Below the pieces are notes generated by a model that was given only the letters and a program-made list of their open reading frames with translations, was not told the origin of the DNA and ran no database searches. This document shows positions 44,105-53,460 of a DNA stretch of 64,000 nucleotides, in pieces; within the stretch, counting starts at the first letter, position 1, and each line of letters begins with the position of its first letter. The position numbers and the translations under genes were made by a program. Origin of the DNA: Tistrella mobilis. GTDB lineage: Bacteria > Pseudomonadota > Alphaproteobacteria > Tistrellales > Tistrellaceae. The stretch spans positions 28,618 through 92,617 of the forward strand of contig NZ_JBBIAB010000020.1 in assembly GCF_039634785.1 (NCBI RefSeq), read 5' to 3'.

Positions 44105-44845
44105 TCAGTTTCCCGGCGTGTCGAGCACCGGCTCCCGCGCGGTCGCAGCTTGCAGAAGCCCGGGATCCGCGGCAGCCGACAGCTGATCGAGCAGGGCACG
44201 CGCCGGTGCATATCCGCGCGCGACGGCACGGCGGCATCGGGCCACCGCTTCCACCATGTCCGGCGGGTCCCCCGCAAGTGCACGCAGCGCCAGGGCGTGA
44301 TCGGCGGCCCCGTCGCCGGCCCGCGCCGCGCGCAGCAGGCGGGCCCGCGCCGCGGCGGCATCGCCCCCGGCGGCGCGGCCGTCGAGCTGCATCAGGGCAA
44401 GGCCGGTATCGGCGGCGACGATGCCCGCACGCGCCGCCTGTTCATACAGCATCGCCGCCCGCGCCGGATCTGCCGGCAGAGCCGGGCCTGCACCCTGGTC
44501 CAGCAGGCGGGCCAGGTTGAAGGCGGCACGGGCGTCGCCGGCATCTGCGGCGCGTCCATACCAGGTGGCAGCCGCCGCCGGATCTGCGTCGCCGCCCTGC
44601 CCCTGTTCTGCCATCACCCCCAGGTAAAAGGCGGCACGGGCATCGCCGGCCTCCGCCAGCCGGCCGAACAGGCTGCGGGCGGTGGCATAGTCGCCGGTTT
44701 CCCAGGCATGGGCAGCGGTGGCGAAGCCCTGCGGCGGCGTCCAGGCCCAGGCCGCACCGGCCGGCATCATGGCCGCCAGACCGATCACGACCGCCCTGCG
44801 GAGTGCCGTCTGCACCCCACGCCCCTTCACCCTGCCCAGCCTCAT
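44105..44845 (-). CDS. Exported Sel1-repeat protein
   Basis: A 246-residue protein with a signal peptide (AVVIGLAAMMPAGAAWAW at about residues 15-32) and about five Sel1-like alpha-helical repeats: GDYATARSLFGRLAEAGDARAAFYLGVMAEQG, AAATWYGRAADAGDARAAFNLARLLDQG and others. Sel1 repeats are scaffolds for protein binding and are often found in secreted or envelope regulators. ATG 44845 has a GGGGGTG site close upstream; the longer frame above it is not coding. It lies downstream of the O-antigen-ligase-like gene, same strand, 104 bases apart. Specific role unknown. Confidence 0.8.
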   Translation of the reverse strand: MRLGRVKGRGVQTALRRAVVIGLAAMMPAGAAWAWTPPQGFATAAHAWETGDYATARSLFGRLAEAGDARAAFYLGVMAEQGQGGDADPAAAATWYGRAADAGDARAAFNLARLLDQGAGPALPADPARAAMLYEQAARAGIVAADTGLALMQLDGRAAGGDAAAARARLLRAARAGDGAADHALALRALAGDPPDMVEAVARCRRAVARGYAPARALLDQLSAAADPGLLQAATAREPVLDTPGN

Positions 44846-44949
44846 GTCACCCCCGATACGCACCCCGTCCGGTGCCAATAGGTACTCTCCCGCGCAGCTA
44901 CTATTCCGCAAGCGGCGGAGGGGATGCAAGCCGGAGTGGTTCCTGAGGG

Positions 44950-46227
44950 TCAGCCTGCGTGGGACGGCCGCGGGAGAGCCACCCGGCTCACCATCAATCC
45001 GACCAGCGACCAGAAAACCACACCATTCCAGTTGTTGAAGAAGCTGCCATGCGGAACGGCCGGCCAGAGAATCAGCAGGATGCCGAGCCCGGCCCCCAAG
45101 GCCACCGGATCCATGCGCTGCGGCAGACATGCCGCGACAAAACCACCGATCAACGCCAGGAAGATGACGAGCCCTATGATCCCGTGCTCAGCGAACATCT
45201 CGACATATGCATTATGCGGATGGGTCGAGCAGAATTCGAGAGTCTCCGAATAGTCGGCACCCTGCAGTTTGATGTTGGGAGACCGGATTTCCGGACAGAT
45301 ATCCCGGAAGTTCTTCCCGCCGGCACCGACTACGGGCGACAGTTCGCCAACTTCAACACCGGATTGCCAGAGCAGACCATAAGACGTCGTGGACAGACGC
45401 GACAACGTCCCAAGCGTCGAGCCGACCTGGCGGTCGAAGCTTGCAGGGAAGGCGAGGTAGCCTGCCACCGCGCCGAGAACTGCGACCAGAAGCCCGTACC
45501 GCATGAACCGACGGATAGCTGGCACGGGTACGATCAGAGCCATGATCAGCAGACCAAGCCCTGCCAGCAGAAAGGCGCTCCGTTCGCCCGACAGGAAGAT
45601 GGCAAGCAGCACCAGAAGCAGCCCGACCCCCACCGGAAACAGCCGCCGCAGGGATCCCGCTGCGGCCCAGGCCAGGGCGAAGCCCAGGCAGGGAAACATC
45701 GTCTTGGTCAGGAAGATGCCGACCTTGCGGTCATCGAACGGGCCGGTCAGCCGCAGCGGGTGCGAATAGCTCTGGACCACCCTGGTCACCCAGTACCATT
45801 CCCCCAGCGCCCAGACGGCGCTGAACAGAACGATCGCCAGCAGAACCGCCATATAGCGGTCGCGCCATTTCGGTTCGGTCAGCAGCCAGAAGCCGAGTGC
45901 CGCGGCAAGCATCGGGAATCTGAGGAAGGTGGCCCCGCGCCCGAAGGCTTCCGACACGCTGGCCAGCGCGAAGGGCGCCGTCGCCAGCATGAACACCCAA
46001 AGGACGAGCGCCAGCCGGAACCACCACGCCTGAAGCGCAACCCTGTCCCGGTCGAGGACGACATGGACAAGGAACAGAAGCGCAATCAACGAGGCGCCCA
46101 CATCGGTCGGCCCCGGCCCCAGGATCATCAACAGGGGCAAGATCAGCGCAATCATGCGTCCCGCGGTCCTGAGACGATCCGGCGCCTGTGCGCCTGCGGA
46201 ACTCACATCATGTCGGGACAAGGTCAT
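44950..46227 (-). CDS. O-antigen ligase/Wzy-family membrane protein
   Basis: A 425-residue membrane protein with about 11 helices. The Wzy_C/WaaL features are present: a helix ending AIFLSGERSAFLLAGLGLLI at about residues 205-225, a large periplasmic loop containing VGAGGKNFRDICPEIRS, and the signature HPHNAYVEMFAEHGIIGLVIFL at about residues 337-358. Such proteins join polysaccharide or oligosaccharide to lipid A core or polymerise repeats. No other glycan genes are beside it. Its coding sequence is visibly less GC-rich than its neighbours, compatible with transfer. An inverted repeat of ATCCCGGAT lies upstream. Confidence 0.82.
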   Translation of the reverse strand: MTLSRHDVSSAGAQAPDRLRTAGRMIALILPLLMILGPGPTDVGASLIALLFLVHVVLDRDRVALQAWWFRLALVLWVFMLATAPFALASVSEAFGRGATFLRFPMLAAALGFWLLTEPKWRDRYMAVLLAIVLFSAVWALGEWYWVTRVVQSYSHPLRLTGPFDDRKVGIFLTKTMFPCLGFALAWAAAGSLRRLFPVGVGLLLVLLAIFLSGERSAFLLAGLGLLIMALIVPVPAIRRFMRYGLLVAVLGAVAGYLAFPASFDRQVGSTLGTLSRLSTTSYGLLWQSGVEVGELSPVVGAGGKNFRDICPEIRSPNIKLQGADYSETLEFCSTHPHNAYVEMFAEHGIIGLVIFLALIGGFVAACLPQRMDPVALGAGLGILLILWPAVPHGSFFNNWNGVVFWSLVGLMVSRVALPRPSHAG

Positions 46228-46362
46228 CCTCTCGGGCGAAATCCGGCTGGAGAGATGTGGAAGGCCTTGCCTTATATCCCGGATCCGCCGTCGACGCGAC
46301 GTTCTGATGGCTCACTTATCCGGGATTTTACCCGGAAGGCCCGCTTTCTCCGACAAACCTCG

Positions 46363-47283
46363 TCAGGCGCCCAGCTTGAGATCACCCAGCCCGGCGCCGG
46401 CAATACCCAGCCCGTCCATGGCGGCGAAGCCGAAATGACGCACCTCGCCGCCGACCCAGACTTTCACGCCGGAACGGCTGGCAGTACCGGTTTCGGAGAC
46501 GACCAGTTCCGCCCGGGCCTGCAGGGCCACCACCGGGGCGTTGAACCGGCCCTGCGCCACGGCAACCGGGCGCAGGCCACCGGCCAGGCCCCGGCGGGCC
46601 AGGGTGCCGACCAGGGCCGCCACGGCTTCGGGGCCGGGGGTTTCTTCGGTGCGTCCGGCCAGCGGGTCGAAAAGGCGGGCGATGAAATCGGCCCCGCCCA
46701 TCTCGCCATGGGCCGGCGCATAGGCCAGCACCGGCGCCTGCTCGTGGGCGGCGCTCCAGGCGGCAAGGCGGGTGAAGGCGGGGCGGATGGCGCCGAGGGT
46801 CGCGGCATCCTCGATCGGCACCAGCAGGATGCGGCGGCGGGTTGCGGCCAGCCCGAAGGGCATGTCGCCCGGCACCCGCATCGGCGGCACGCCCAGGGCC
46901 GACAGAACTTCGGCCCCGTCGAAATGGCCGACGATTTCATGAGAGAGCGTCGCACGATAGCGCAGCCGGCCATCGGCCTCGCGCAGCACCGGGATCACCC
47001 GGCCGCCGGTCTCGAAACGGATCGGGCCGCGGCCGTCGCGGCCGAGCAGAACATGGGCGGCCGCCAGCAGGCCGGTTCCGTCCACCTCCTGGCGCATGCC
47101 GTCGCGCCAGACGTCGAGCCGGGCATCGGCCTTGAGCGAGGGGGTCACGGCAACGGCCGTCGTCGCCGGCTCATCCAGCCGGGTCGCAACCTCGCAGGCA
47201 TTGTCCGCACCCAGGATCACCACCGCAGATACGCCGCCCTGGCCGCTCCGGGCGTAGAGCCGCACACGATGCAATTCCAGCAT
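46363..47283 (-). CDS. Divergent PhzF-like protein
   Basis: A 306-residue protein that I assign tentatively to the PhzF/diaminopimelate-epimerase fold. The opening HRVRLYARSGQGGVSAVVILG resembles the PhzF start with its G-N-P-x-A-V loop altered, and TGLLAAAHVLLGRDG resembles the conserved helix after CGHATLAAAHVL. In PhzF the acid residue lies in a SETTF-like stretch; here the corresponding piece reads PATTAVAV, so the catalytic glutamate may be missing. ATG 47283 has AAGGGGAAG about eight bases upstream; the longer in-frame extension is not credible. Function unknown. Confidence 0.5.
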   Translation of the reverse strand: MLELHRVRLYARSGQGGVSAVVILGADNACEVATRLDEPATTAVAVTPSLKADARLDVWRDGMRQEVDGTGLLAAAHVLLGRDGRGPIRFETGGRVIPVLREADGRLRYRATLSHEIVGHFDGAEVLSALGVPPMRVPGDMPFGLAATRRRILLVPIEDAATLGAIRPAFTRLAAWSAAHEQAPVLAYAPAHGEMGGADFIARLFDPLAGRTEETPGPEAVAALVGTLARRGLAGGLRPVAVAQGRFNAPVVALQARAELVVSETGTASRSGVKVWVGGEVRHFGFAAMDGLGIAGAGLGDLKLGA

Positions 47284-47563
47284 GGGACCGCTTCCCCTTG
47301 TGAGAGCGTGGCGCATTCCGACCGCTGACGCTCGTCCACGAATGCCGTCGCCGCCGTTGATCGCGTTCATTCGACACCCGCTCATAATAGGCAAGAACCA
47401 GACCGTGATTTCAACTTTCAATTTAATGGACATGACATGCAGTGCCGGCCGCACGGGCCGTCCGCCGCCTGTCGGCGCCCGCGGAGGGTGTACCATGCCG
47501 CGGAAGTCATGGCTGTGATCGAACCATTACAACTTCCGGTCAGATCCCCAGGTCACCGATATG

Positions 47564-50500
47564 TCACGGCGCCGGCTCGGCCACCACGATCAGCCCGTCG
47601 CGCTCCACCAGCCGGCGGCGTTCCGTCAGCCGGCGGATCTCGTCTTCGGTCACCGAGCGCAGCCCGGCACTCAGCGCGCGGAAGCCCAGCATCCGGGCCA
47701 GCTGGCGCTGCAGCTCTTCGCGGGTGACGCCCAGATTCTCGGCGGCGATCCGCATCAGCCCGGCCTCGATCTCGGCCGGCGGCAGCAGTTCGGGCTTGCG
47801 CAGCCCCGCCGAGGTCACGGCACTGCGATCGCGGATGCGCACCGGCTCTCCCGGCAGGCTCAGGAACCAGCCTTCGTCGACCAGATGACGGCGACGGATG
47901 GCATAGGATGCCGCCGCCCGCACGGCGGCCTGGATCCGCGCCCCGGCGCGCCCCAGCCCCCACGCATCGCGCAGCCGCGCCGTCACCTCGTCCAGATGCA
48001 CCGGCCCTTCGACCTTCACCACCGCCATCACCATCGGCGCCAGCTTTGCCGGCGTCACCTGGTGCAGCTCCATGCCCTGCAACTCTGCCGGCACTTCGGG
48101 GTCCGCCTCGACATAGGCGGGGGTCAGGTGGTCGTCCTCGGCCGGCGCCTCGTCCTCGCCGCCTTCCAGGCCCAGCTCCGCGGCCAGCGCCGCGTCTTCG
48201 GGCGGCATGGCCGCGGCCGCGGCGGCGCGGCCCTCGTCGCGGGCCTCCAGCATCTCGCGGGCCCGGAGGATGGCCGCCTCCACCGCGGCCAGCTGGCCCT
48301 CGGGGCGGGCGAACCAGTCGGCCGACCAGATGCGGTGGATGATCCAGCCGTGATCTTCCAGCACCGCCTGGCGCAGCCGGTCGCGGTCGCGGGCCGATCG
48401 TGCGGCATGATAGCCGGCCCCGTCGCATTCGATGCCGAGCAGATAGCGGCCGGGCCGGTCGGGATCGACCACCGCCAGATCGATGAAGAAGCCGGCCAGC
48501 CCCACCTGTTCGTGGACGAGATGGCCGCGCGCCCTGAGCGCCCGGGCAACCTGTTCCTCGAACACGCTGTCGGCCGGCCGGCCCGACCGGCGGGCGACCT
48601 CCAGGCTGCCGGTGCGGGCATAGCGCAGGAAGGTCTTGAGCGCCGCGACGCCGCGGCCGCGCGCCCGCTCCAGATCGATATCCTCGTCGGTGATCGAGGC
48701 GAAGACCCGGCAGAGCCGTTTCGCCCGACTGATCAGCACGTTCAGCCTCCGCTCGCCGCCCTCGGCACCGACCGGGCCGAAGCGCATCGCCATATAGCCC
48801 TGGGCATTGCGGCCATAGGCGACGGAGATGAAGATCACGTCGCGCTCGTCGCCCTGAACGTTTTCCAGGTTCTTCACGAAGAACGGTTCGGCCGGATGGG
48901 CGTTGAAGAAGTCCTCGGTCTCGGGATGGGCCCGGCGCAGGGCTTCCAGCGCATCCAGGATCGCCCGGCGCTGGCGCACCGAGAAGGTGGCGACCCCAAG
49001 CGAGCGTTCGGGCGTGGTGCGGGCATGGGCGATCACCGCCTCGGCCACCCGGCGCGCCTCGGCCGGGTTGGTGCCGCTGCCACCGGTCTCGAACACGCCG
49101 TCGGTCACATGGACGAAATCGAGCCCCAGCCCGGCCTCCCCCGCATAGGGGCTCGGCACCACATGCAGCCGGTCCTGATAGAATTCATGGTTCGACACCG
49201 CGATCAGCGACTGATGCCGGCTGCGATAATGCCAGCGCAGCATGCGCTGCGGCAGGCCGCGGGCGACGCAGAGCCCCAGAATGCTTTCGACATCGGCGAT
49301 CCGGGTGGTCTCGTCCTCCTCGTCCGCATCCGGTGCATCGGCGGTCATGCGGGCGAAGAAGGCGGTGGGCGGCAGCTGGCGCTCGTCGCCCACCACCACC
49401 ATCTGCCGGCAGCGGGCGATCGCCCCCAGCGCATCCACCGGCTGGATCTGGCTCGCCTCGTCGACCACCAGCAGGTCGAAGCCGATCCGCCCCGGCTCCA
49501 GGAACTGGGCGACCGACAGCGGGCTCATCATGAAGACCGGCTTCAGCGCCTGAACCGCAGGGCCTGCCTGGCTCATCAGCTGGCGGATCGGCATGTGCCG
49601 ACGCTTCTTGGCCAGCTCTCCCCTCAGCACGCCCACAGGGCCCAGGCCATTGACGCGCGGGCGGCTGCGGGCATGTTCGGCCCGCACTTCCGACCGGGCG
49701 AGGTCGATCCGGGCCCGGTCCAGCGCCGCGAAGCTCCGCACCAGCCCGTCCTGGGCGGTGCCGTCGAAACCGGCCAGCGCCGGCTCGGCCGTGGTCATCG
49801 CCTGCCAGATCGCCTCGAAAGCGGCCATCTCGAAGGCCGGCATCACGCCCGCCCGGTCCAGCCGGCCATCCTCCAGCCGGTCGACCAGCGGCGCCAGGCC
49901 GGCGGCACGTGCGGCCCGTGCCGCAGCCAGGATCGCCGCCCAGGCCGGCAACCCCTCGGGCGCCGCCAGCCAGCCGCGAAGATGGGCCGCCAGCGCATCC
50001 AGATCCAGATCCGGGATGCCGGTCTCACCGAACATCGCCCGCGGATCGAAGGCAAGCCTGGACCACAGCCCGACCACCTGATCCACGATGCCGTGGCCGG
50101 CCTCCACCAGCGCGGCCGTGCGGCCGCGAAGCCCGGCACGATCGGGGGTGCGGGCCGCCAGCGCCCGCAAGTCAGGCTCTGCCGCCAGCCAGGCCGCCGC
50201 CCGGGCGATGGCCTCCCAATCCGCCGCCGCCCGGTCGCCGGCCGGCCAGAGCGGCCCGAAAGCGGCGCGGCCGGTGACCGCGGCATCGGCGAGCACGGCC
50301 TCGCGCCGGCGCATTTCAAGCAGATCGTCCAGGGCCGCCAGCCGCTCGCCGGCCAGGACGGCCGGGGCGGCGAAGGCCGCATCGACCACGGCCTCGGCCG
50401 CTACCACCGGCGCCAGGGCGGATGCCGCCAGCGGCGCCCGTTCTCCGCCGAGATCGGTGCCGAGCAGGGCCGGGGCCGCCGGCCCCAGATCCTGGGCCAG

Positions 50501-53239
50501 CCGGTCCAGATCATCCGCGACCGCTGCAACCGCGGCCCCGAGACGCGCGGCCAGATCGCCCGCAAGCGGCCGGTCGGCACAGGCCGCGGCCGTGCGGCGG
50601 GTGGCGGCGTCGCCGGCCGGGCCGTTCACCCAGGCCAGCATCGCCTCCAGCCGCTCGGGCGCGCTGCGGGCCCCGCGCCAGACCGGGCCGAAAGCGGCAC
50701 GGCCCAGGGCGTCGCCCGCTTCTGCCCTTGCCGCCGCCGCCTGGCCGGCGATCACCCGGTCGAGCAGCTGGATCAGTTCGCCATCTTCGGGCTTCGGCCC
50801 GGTCAGGATCGATTTGACCAGCCGGTTCGCCCGCCGCCAGCGGCCGCTGAAGATCCGGAACAGGCTGCCGCCGGTCTCGGCGATCGCCTGGCGGGCCTCG
50901 GCCAGCCCGGTCGACCAGGCGGCCTCGGTGACGCGGTCGCCGGCGGCAAGCCGTGCATCATGGGCGGCCCGCACCGCCTCGACCAGATCGGTGAGCGCGG
51001 CCCGCTCCGCCTCCCAGCTCCCGGCCGCCAGCTGCTCCGCCGGCAGGTCGGGGGCCGCGGCCACGGCCGCGCCGCAGCGGATCAGCGCCCCGGCCTCGCG
51101 CAGGGTTTCCGGCGCCGGCAGCCCCAGATGACCGGCAAGACGGCTGCCCGCCTCAGCCACCGCCGGCAGCGCCGCCACCACCCGGGCCAGCCGGTCGCGG
51201 GCGGCCGCATCGAAGCCTGCGGGCAAGACCGCCAGCCGGTCACGGGCCGCCTGAAGATCGGCGGTCGCCAGCCCGTCCGCCGCGGGGGCAAGCCCCGGCC
51301 GCAGCCGTGCGGCCTGATCGCGAAGCGCAAGCCCGGTCTCGACCAGCACCGCCACATCATCCGCGGCCACCGACCAGACCGGGTCCAGGAACACCGCGGG
51401 CGGCAGATCCGGTGCAGCAGCCAGCCGCTCGGCCCGGGCCAGCAGCCGGCTGCTGCCGTCCAGCGTGGCGGGGGCCGGTAGGTCCAGCAGGCCCGCCACC
51501 ACCTCCGCCTCGGCACGCCAGCCGGCGAGCCCGCGCTCCAGCGCCGCAATCTCGGCCAGCCGGCGGTCGGCATCCAGCGGGCTGATCGCATCCAGCCCCA
51601 CCCCGCGCCAGGGATGGGATGCGGGCGGGCCCTCCGCCTCGATCCGGCGGGCCAGATCGTCCAGCGTCGCGGCCAGGGCCGTGCGCTCGGGCGCCGTCCA
51701 GCCGGGGGCGGCCTCGGCCAGATCGAAATCGGCCGGCGCCACACCGGCCGCGCGCAGGCGCACCAGCTCGCCGATCACCTGGTAGGGCGAAAGCCCGGTC
51801 GGCTCCAGCGCGCGATGCAGCCGTTCGGCATGGGCGTTCAGCTGCGCCCGGCTGCGGCCCAGGCGATGGAACAGGGTCTCGTCATCGCCGATCCGGGGCG
51901 TGCCCAGCTCCCAGCTGCGCTTCAGATCCTCCAGCACCGCCCGTTTTGTCGCCTTGTGGCTATGCAGTTCCAGGCAGACCTCGCCCACGCCGGCCTGATC
52001 CAGCCGGCGCTTCACCACCTCCAGCGCCGCCATTTTCTCGGCCACGAACAGCACGGTCTTGCCGTCGGCGACCGCGGCGGCGATGACATTGGCGATGGTC
52101 TGCGACTTGCCGGTGCCCGGCGGGCCCTGGATCACCAGGTCGCGGCCGCGCCGCGCCTCGTGGATCGCCAGCGTCTGCGAGGCGTCGGCATCGACGATAT
52201 GCACCAGATCCTCGGGCCCGATCAGCGGATCGACCGGCACGTCCTCGTCGAAATCGACATCCTCGACCCCGAACCCCTCGTCCAGCAGGCCGCGGATCAG
52301 CGGCCGGTCGGTCAGCGGCGCATCCGCCGGCCAGACCGCCGGATCCAGGTCGCGATACATCAGGAATTTGGAGAACGAGAAGAAGCCCAGGATCACCTCG
52401 TCGGGCCGGACCTCCCAGCCCTTGCGGCCGTGAACCGCCTCGGCGACCGCCGCGACATAGGCCGTGAACGGATCGGTCTCGCCCTCGGCTTCCGCGTCGA
52501 AGGCCGGCAGGGTGATGCCGTGTTCGCGGTCCAGGAAGGCTTCGAGCGACAGGTTGGTCGCGACGTCCTCGGGCCGTGCCGCCAGGCGGAAACGCTCGGT
52601 GGCGCTGCCGCGCTCCAGCTGCACCGGCACCAGCACCAGCGGCGCCCGGCGCAGCTGGCCGCCCGCGGCGGGGTCGGTCCAGACCAGCGTGCCCAGCGCC
52701 AGGAACAGGATGTTGACGCCCTGCTCTTCCTCCAGCGTGCGCGCATCCAGATGCAGGTCCAGCAGACGACGCTGCAGCCCTTCCGAGCCGAGACGGGTCT
52801 GGAGCTTGGTGTCGGTGTGGCGGGCGGCCAGCCCCCGCGCATCCACCGCCTCGTCCTCGGGCTGCGCCAGGGCCGGGGCGTCGCCGGCTGCAGCACCCCC
52901 CTCTTCCACCTTCTCCTCTTCCACCTTCTCCTCTGCGGCCTCGCGGCCGGGCAGGAAGGTGAAGCGCCGCCCCTCGCCCACCAGCAGCCGGTAGATTTCG
53001 GCCCCACGCTCGTCGACGATGTCGAGCATGCGGCTGCGCCGGGCCTGAGGCAGGTTCAGCAGGCGATTGCGCGCCGAGAGATCGAGCAGTTCCATCCGCG
53101 CCCGATCGAGCTTCGTCGCCAGCGGCAGGCTGCCCCGGAAGACCGACGCCTCGTCGGAGGCGGGCGAGGTGGGGGCGCCCTCGGGGACGGGAGCAACCTG
53201 GGGGATGGGCTCGTTCTCGGGGGACACCGTTTCGCTCAT
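47564..53239 (-). CDS. Giant SF1 helicase with DUF4011, Vsr/DUF559-like nuclease and DUF3320 domains
   Basis: This single gene encodes 1891 residues. N-terminal DUF4011-type region: ATKLDRARMELLDLSARNRLLNL near residue 40. Helicase: Walker A IQGPPGTGKSQTIANVI near residue 375, Walker B LLVVDEASQIQPVDAL and VVVGDERQLPPTAFF near 1265, then WHYRSRHQSLIAVSN and NVQGDERDVIFISVAYGR, typical of SF1 DNA2/NAM7-like enzymes. A long Ala/Arg-rich helical insert separates the two halves. Near 1600 is a restriction-endonuclease-like domain (AGFFIDLAVVDP, LGIECDGAGYH, WIIHRIWSADWF), then a DUF3320-like C-terminus. Relatives occur sporadically and often in defence or mobile regions. No methylase or partner gene is adjacent. 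Confidence 0.88.
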   Translation of the reverse strand: MSETVSPENEPIPQVAPVPEGAPTSPASDEASVFRGSLPLATKLDRARMELLDLSARNRLLNLPQARRSRMLDIVDERGAEIYRLLVGEGRRFTFLPGREAAEEKVEEEKVEEGGAAAGDAPALAQPEDEAVDARGLAARHTDTKLQTRLGSEGLQRRLLDLHLDARTLEEEQGVNILFLALGTLVWTDPAAGGQLRRAPLVLVPVQLERGSATERFRLAARPEDVATNLSLEAFLDREHGITLPAFDAEAEGETDPFTAYVAAVAEAVHGRKGWEVRPDEVILGFFSFSKFLMYRDLDPAVWPADAPLTDRPLIRGLLDEGFGVEDVDFDEDVPVDPLIGPEDLVHIVDADASQTLAIHEARRGRDLVIQGPPGTGKSQTIANVIAAAVADGKTVLFVAEKMAALEVVKRRLDQAGVGEVCLELHSHKATKRAVLEDLKRSWELGTPRIGDDETLFHRLGRSRAQLNAHAERLHRALEPTGLSPYQVIGELVRLRAAGVAPADFDLAEAAPGWTAPERTALAATLDDLARRIEAEGPPASHPWRGVGLDAISPLDADRRLAEIAALERGLAGWRAEAEVVAGLLDLPAPATLDGSSRLLARAERLAAAPDLPPAVFLDPVWSVAADDVAVLVETGLALRDQAARLRPGLAPAADGLATADLQAARDRLAVLPAGFDAAARDRLARVVAALPAVAEAGSRLAGHLGLPAPETLREAGALIRCGAAVAAAPDLPAEQLAAGSWEAERAALTDLVEAVRAAHDARLAAGDRVTEAAWSTGLAEARQAIAETGGSLFRIFSGRWRRANRLVKSILTGPKPEDGELIQLLDRVIAGQAAAARAEAGDALGRAAFGPVWRGARSAPERLEAMLAWVNGPAGDAATRRTAAACADRPLAGDLAARLGAAVAAVADDLDRLAQDLGPAAPALLGTDLGGERAPLAASALAPVVAAEAVVDAAFAAPAVLAGERLAALDDLLEMRRREAVLADAAVTGRAAFGPLWPAGDRAAADWEAIARAAAWLAAEPDLRALAARTPDRAGLRGRTAALVEAGHGIVDQVVGLWSRLAFDPRAMFGETGIPDLDLDALAAHLRGWLAAPEGLPAWAAILAAARAARAAGLAPLVDRLEDGRLDRAGVMPAFEMAAFEAIWQAMTTAEPALAGFDGTAQDGLVRSFAALDRARIDLARSEVRAEHARSRPRVNGLGPVGVLRGELAKKRRHMPIRQLMSQAGPAVQALKPVFMMSPLSVAQFLEPGRIGFDLLVVDEASQIQPVDALGAIARCRQMVVVGDERQLPPTAFFARMTADAPDADEEDETTRIADVESILGLCVARGLPQRMLRWHYRSRHQSLIAVSNHEFYQDRLHVVPSPYAGEAGLGLDFVHVTDGVFETGGSGTNPAEARRVAEAVIAHARTTPERSLGVATFSVRQRRAILDALEALRRAHPETEDFFNAHPAEPFFVKNLENVQGDERDVIFISVAYGRNAQGYMAMRFGPVGAEGGERRLNVLISRAKRLCRVFASITDEDIDLERARGRGVAALKTFLRYARTGSLEVARRSGRPADSVFEEQVARALRARGHLVHEQVGLAGFFIDLAVVDPDRPGRYLLGIECDGAGYHAARSARDRDRLRQAVLEDHGWIIHRIWSADWFARPEGQLAAVEAAILRAREMLEARDEGRAAAAAAMPPEDAALAAELGLEGGEDEAPAEDDHLTPAYVEADPEVPAELQGMELHQVTPAKLAPMVMAVVKVEGPVHLDEVTARLRDAWGLGRAGARIQAAVRAAASYAIRRRHLVDEGWFLSLPGEPVRIRDRSAVTSAGLRKPELLPPAEIEAGLMRIAAENLGVTREELQRQLARMLGFRALSAGLRSVTEDEIRRLTERRRLVERDGLIVVAEPAP

Positions 53240-53460
53240 CTCCGCTCACCATCCGAGGGGGAAGGGAACCGCGGACGGGCCGCGGCGGGGCTCGGCTCAA
53301 GCTGTAGAAGGAGCGCCGGGAAATTTCAACGCTTCAGCGGGTTCCCGGTCAACGCCCGGCGCATCCCCGGCCGAGGGACCGCGCGCCGGTCTTCCCATCC
53401 CGCATCGCCCCGCGTCATGATGTCCGGGCCCGCCGCACCGCCCCCGGGAGCCCGACCCGC

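Noticed and set aside
47384..47414. Promoter for the PhzF-like gene (TTGAAA and TATTAT on the minus strand)
   Set aside because: The spacer is 19 bases, too long for confidence, and a second TTGAAA is at 26 bases. It stays only a hint.
47561..51481. A 1306-codon open frame on the + strand opposite the giant helicase gene
   Set aside because: The opposite strand carries clear helicase and nuclease motifs throughout. The + frame is low-complexity (Arg/Gln/Gly/His-rich), as expected from antisense of GC-rich codons.
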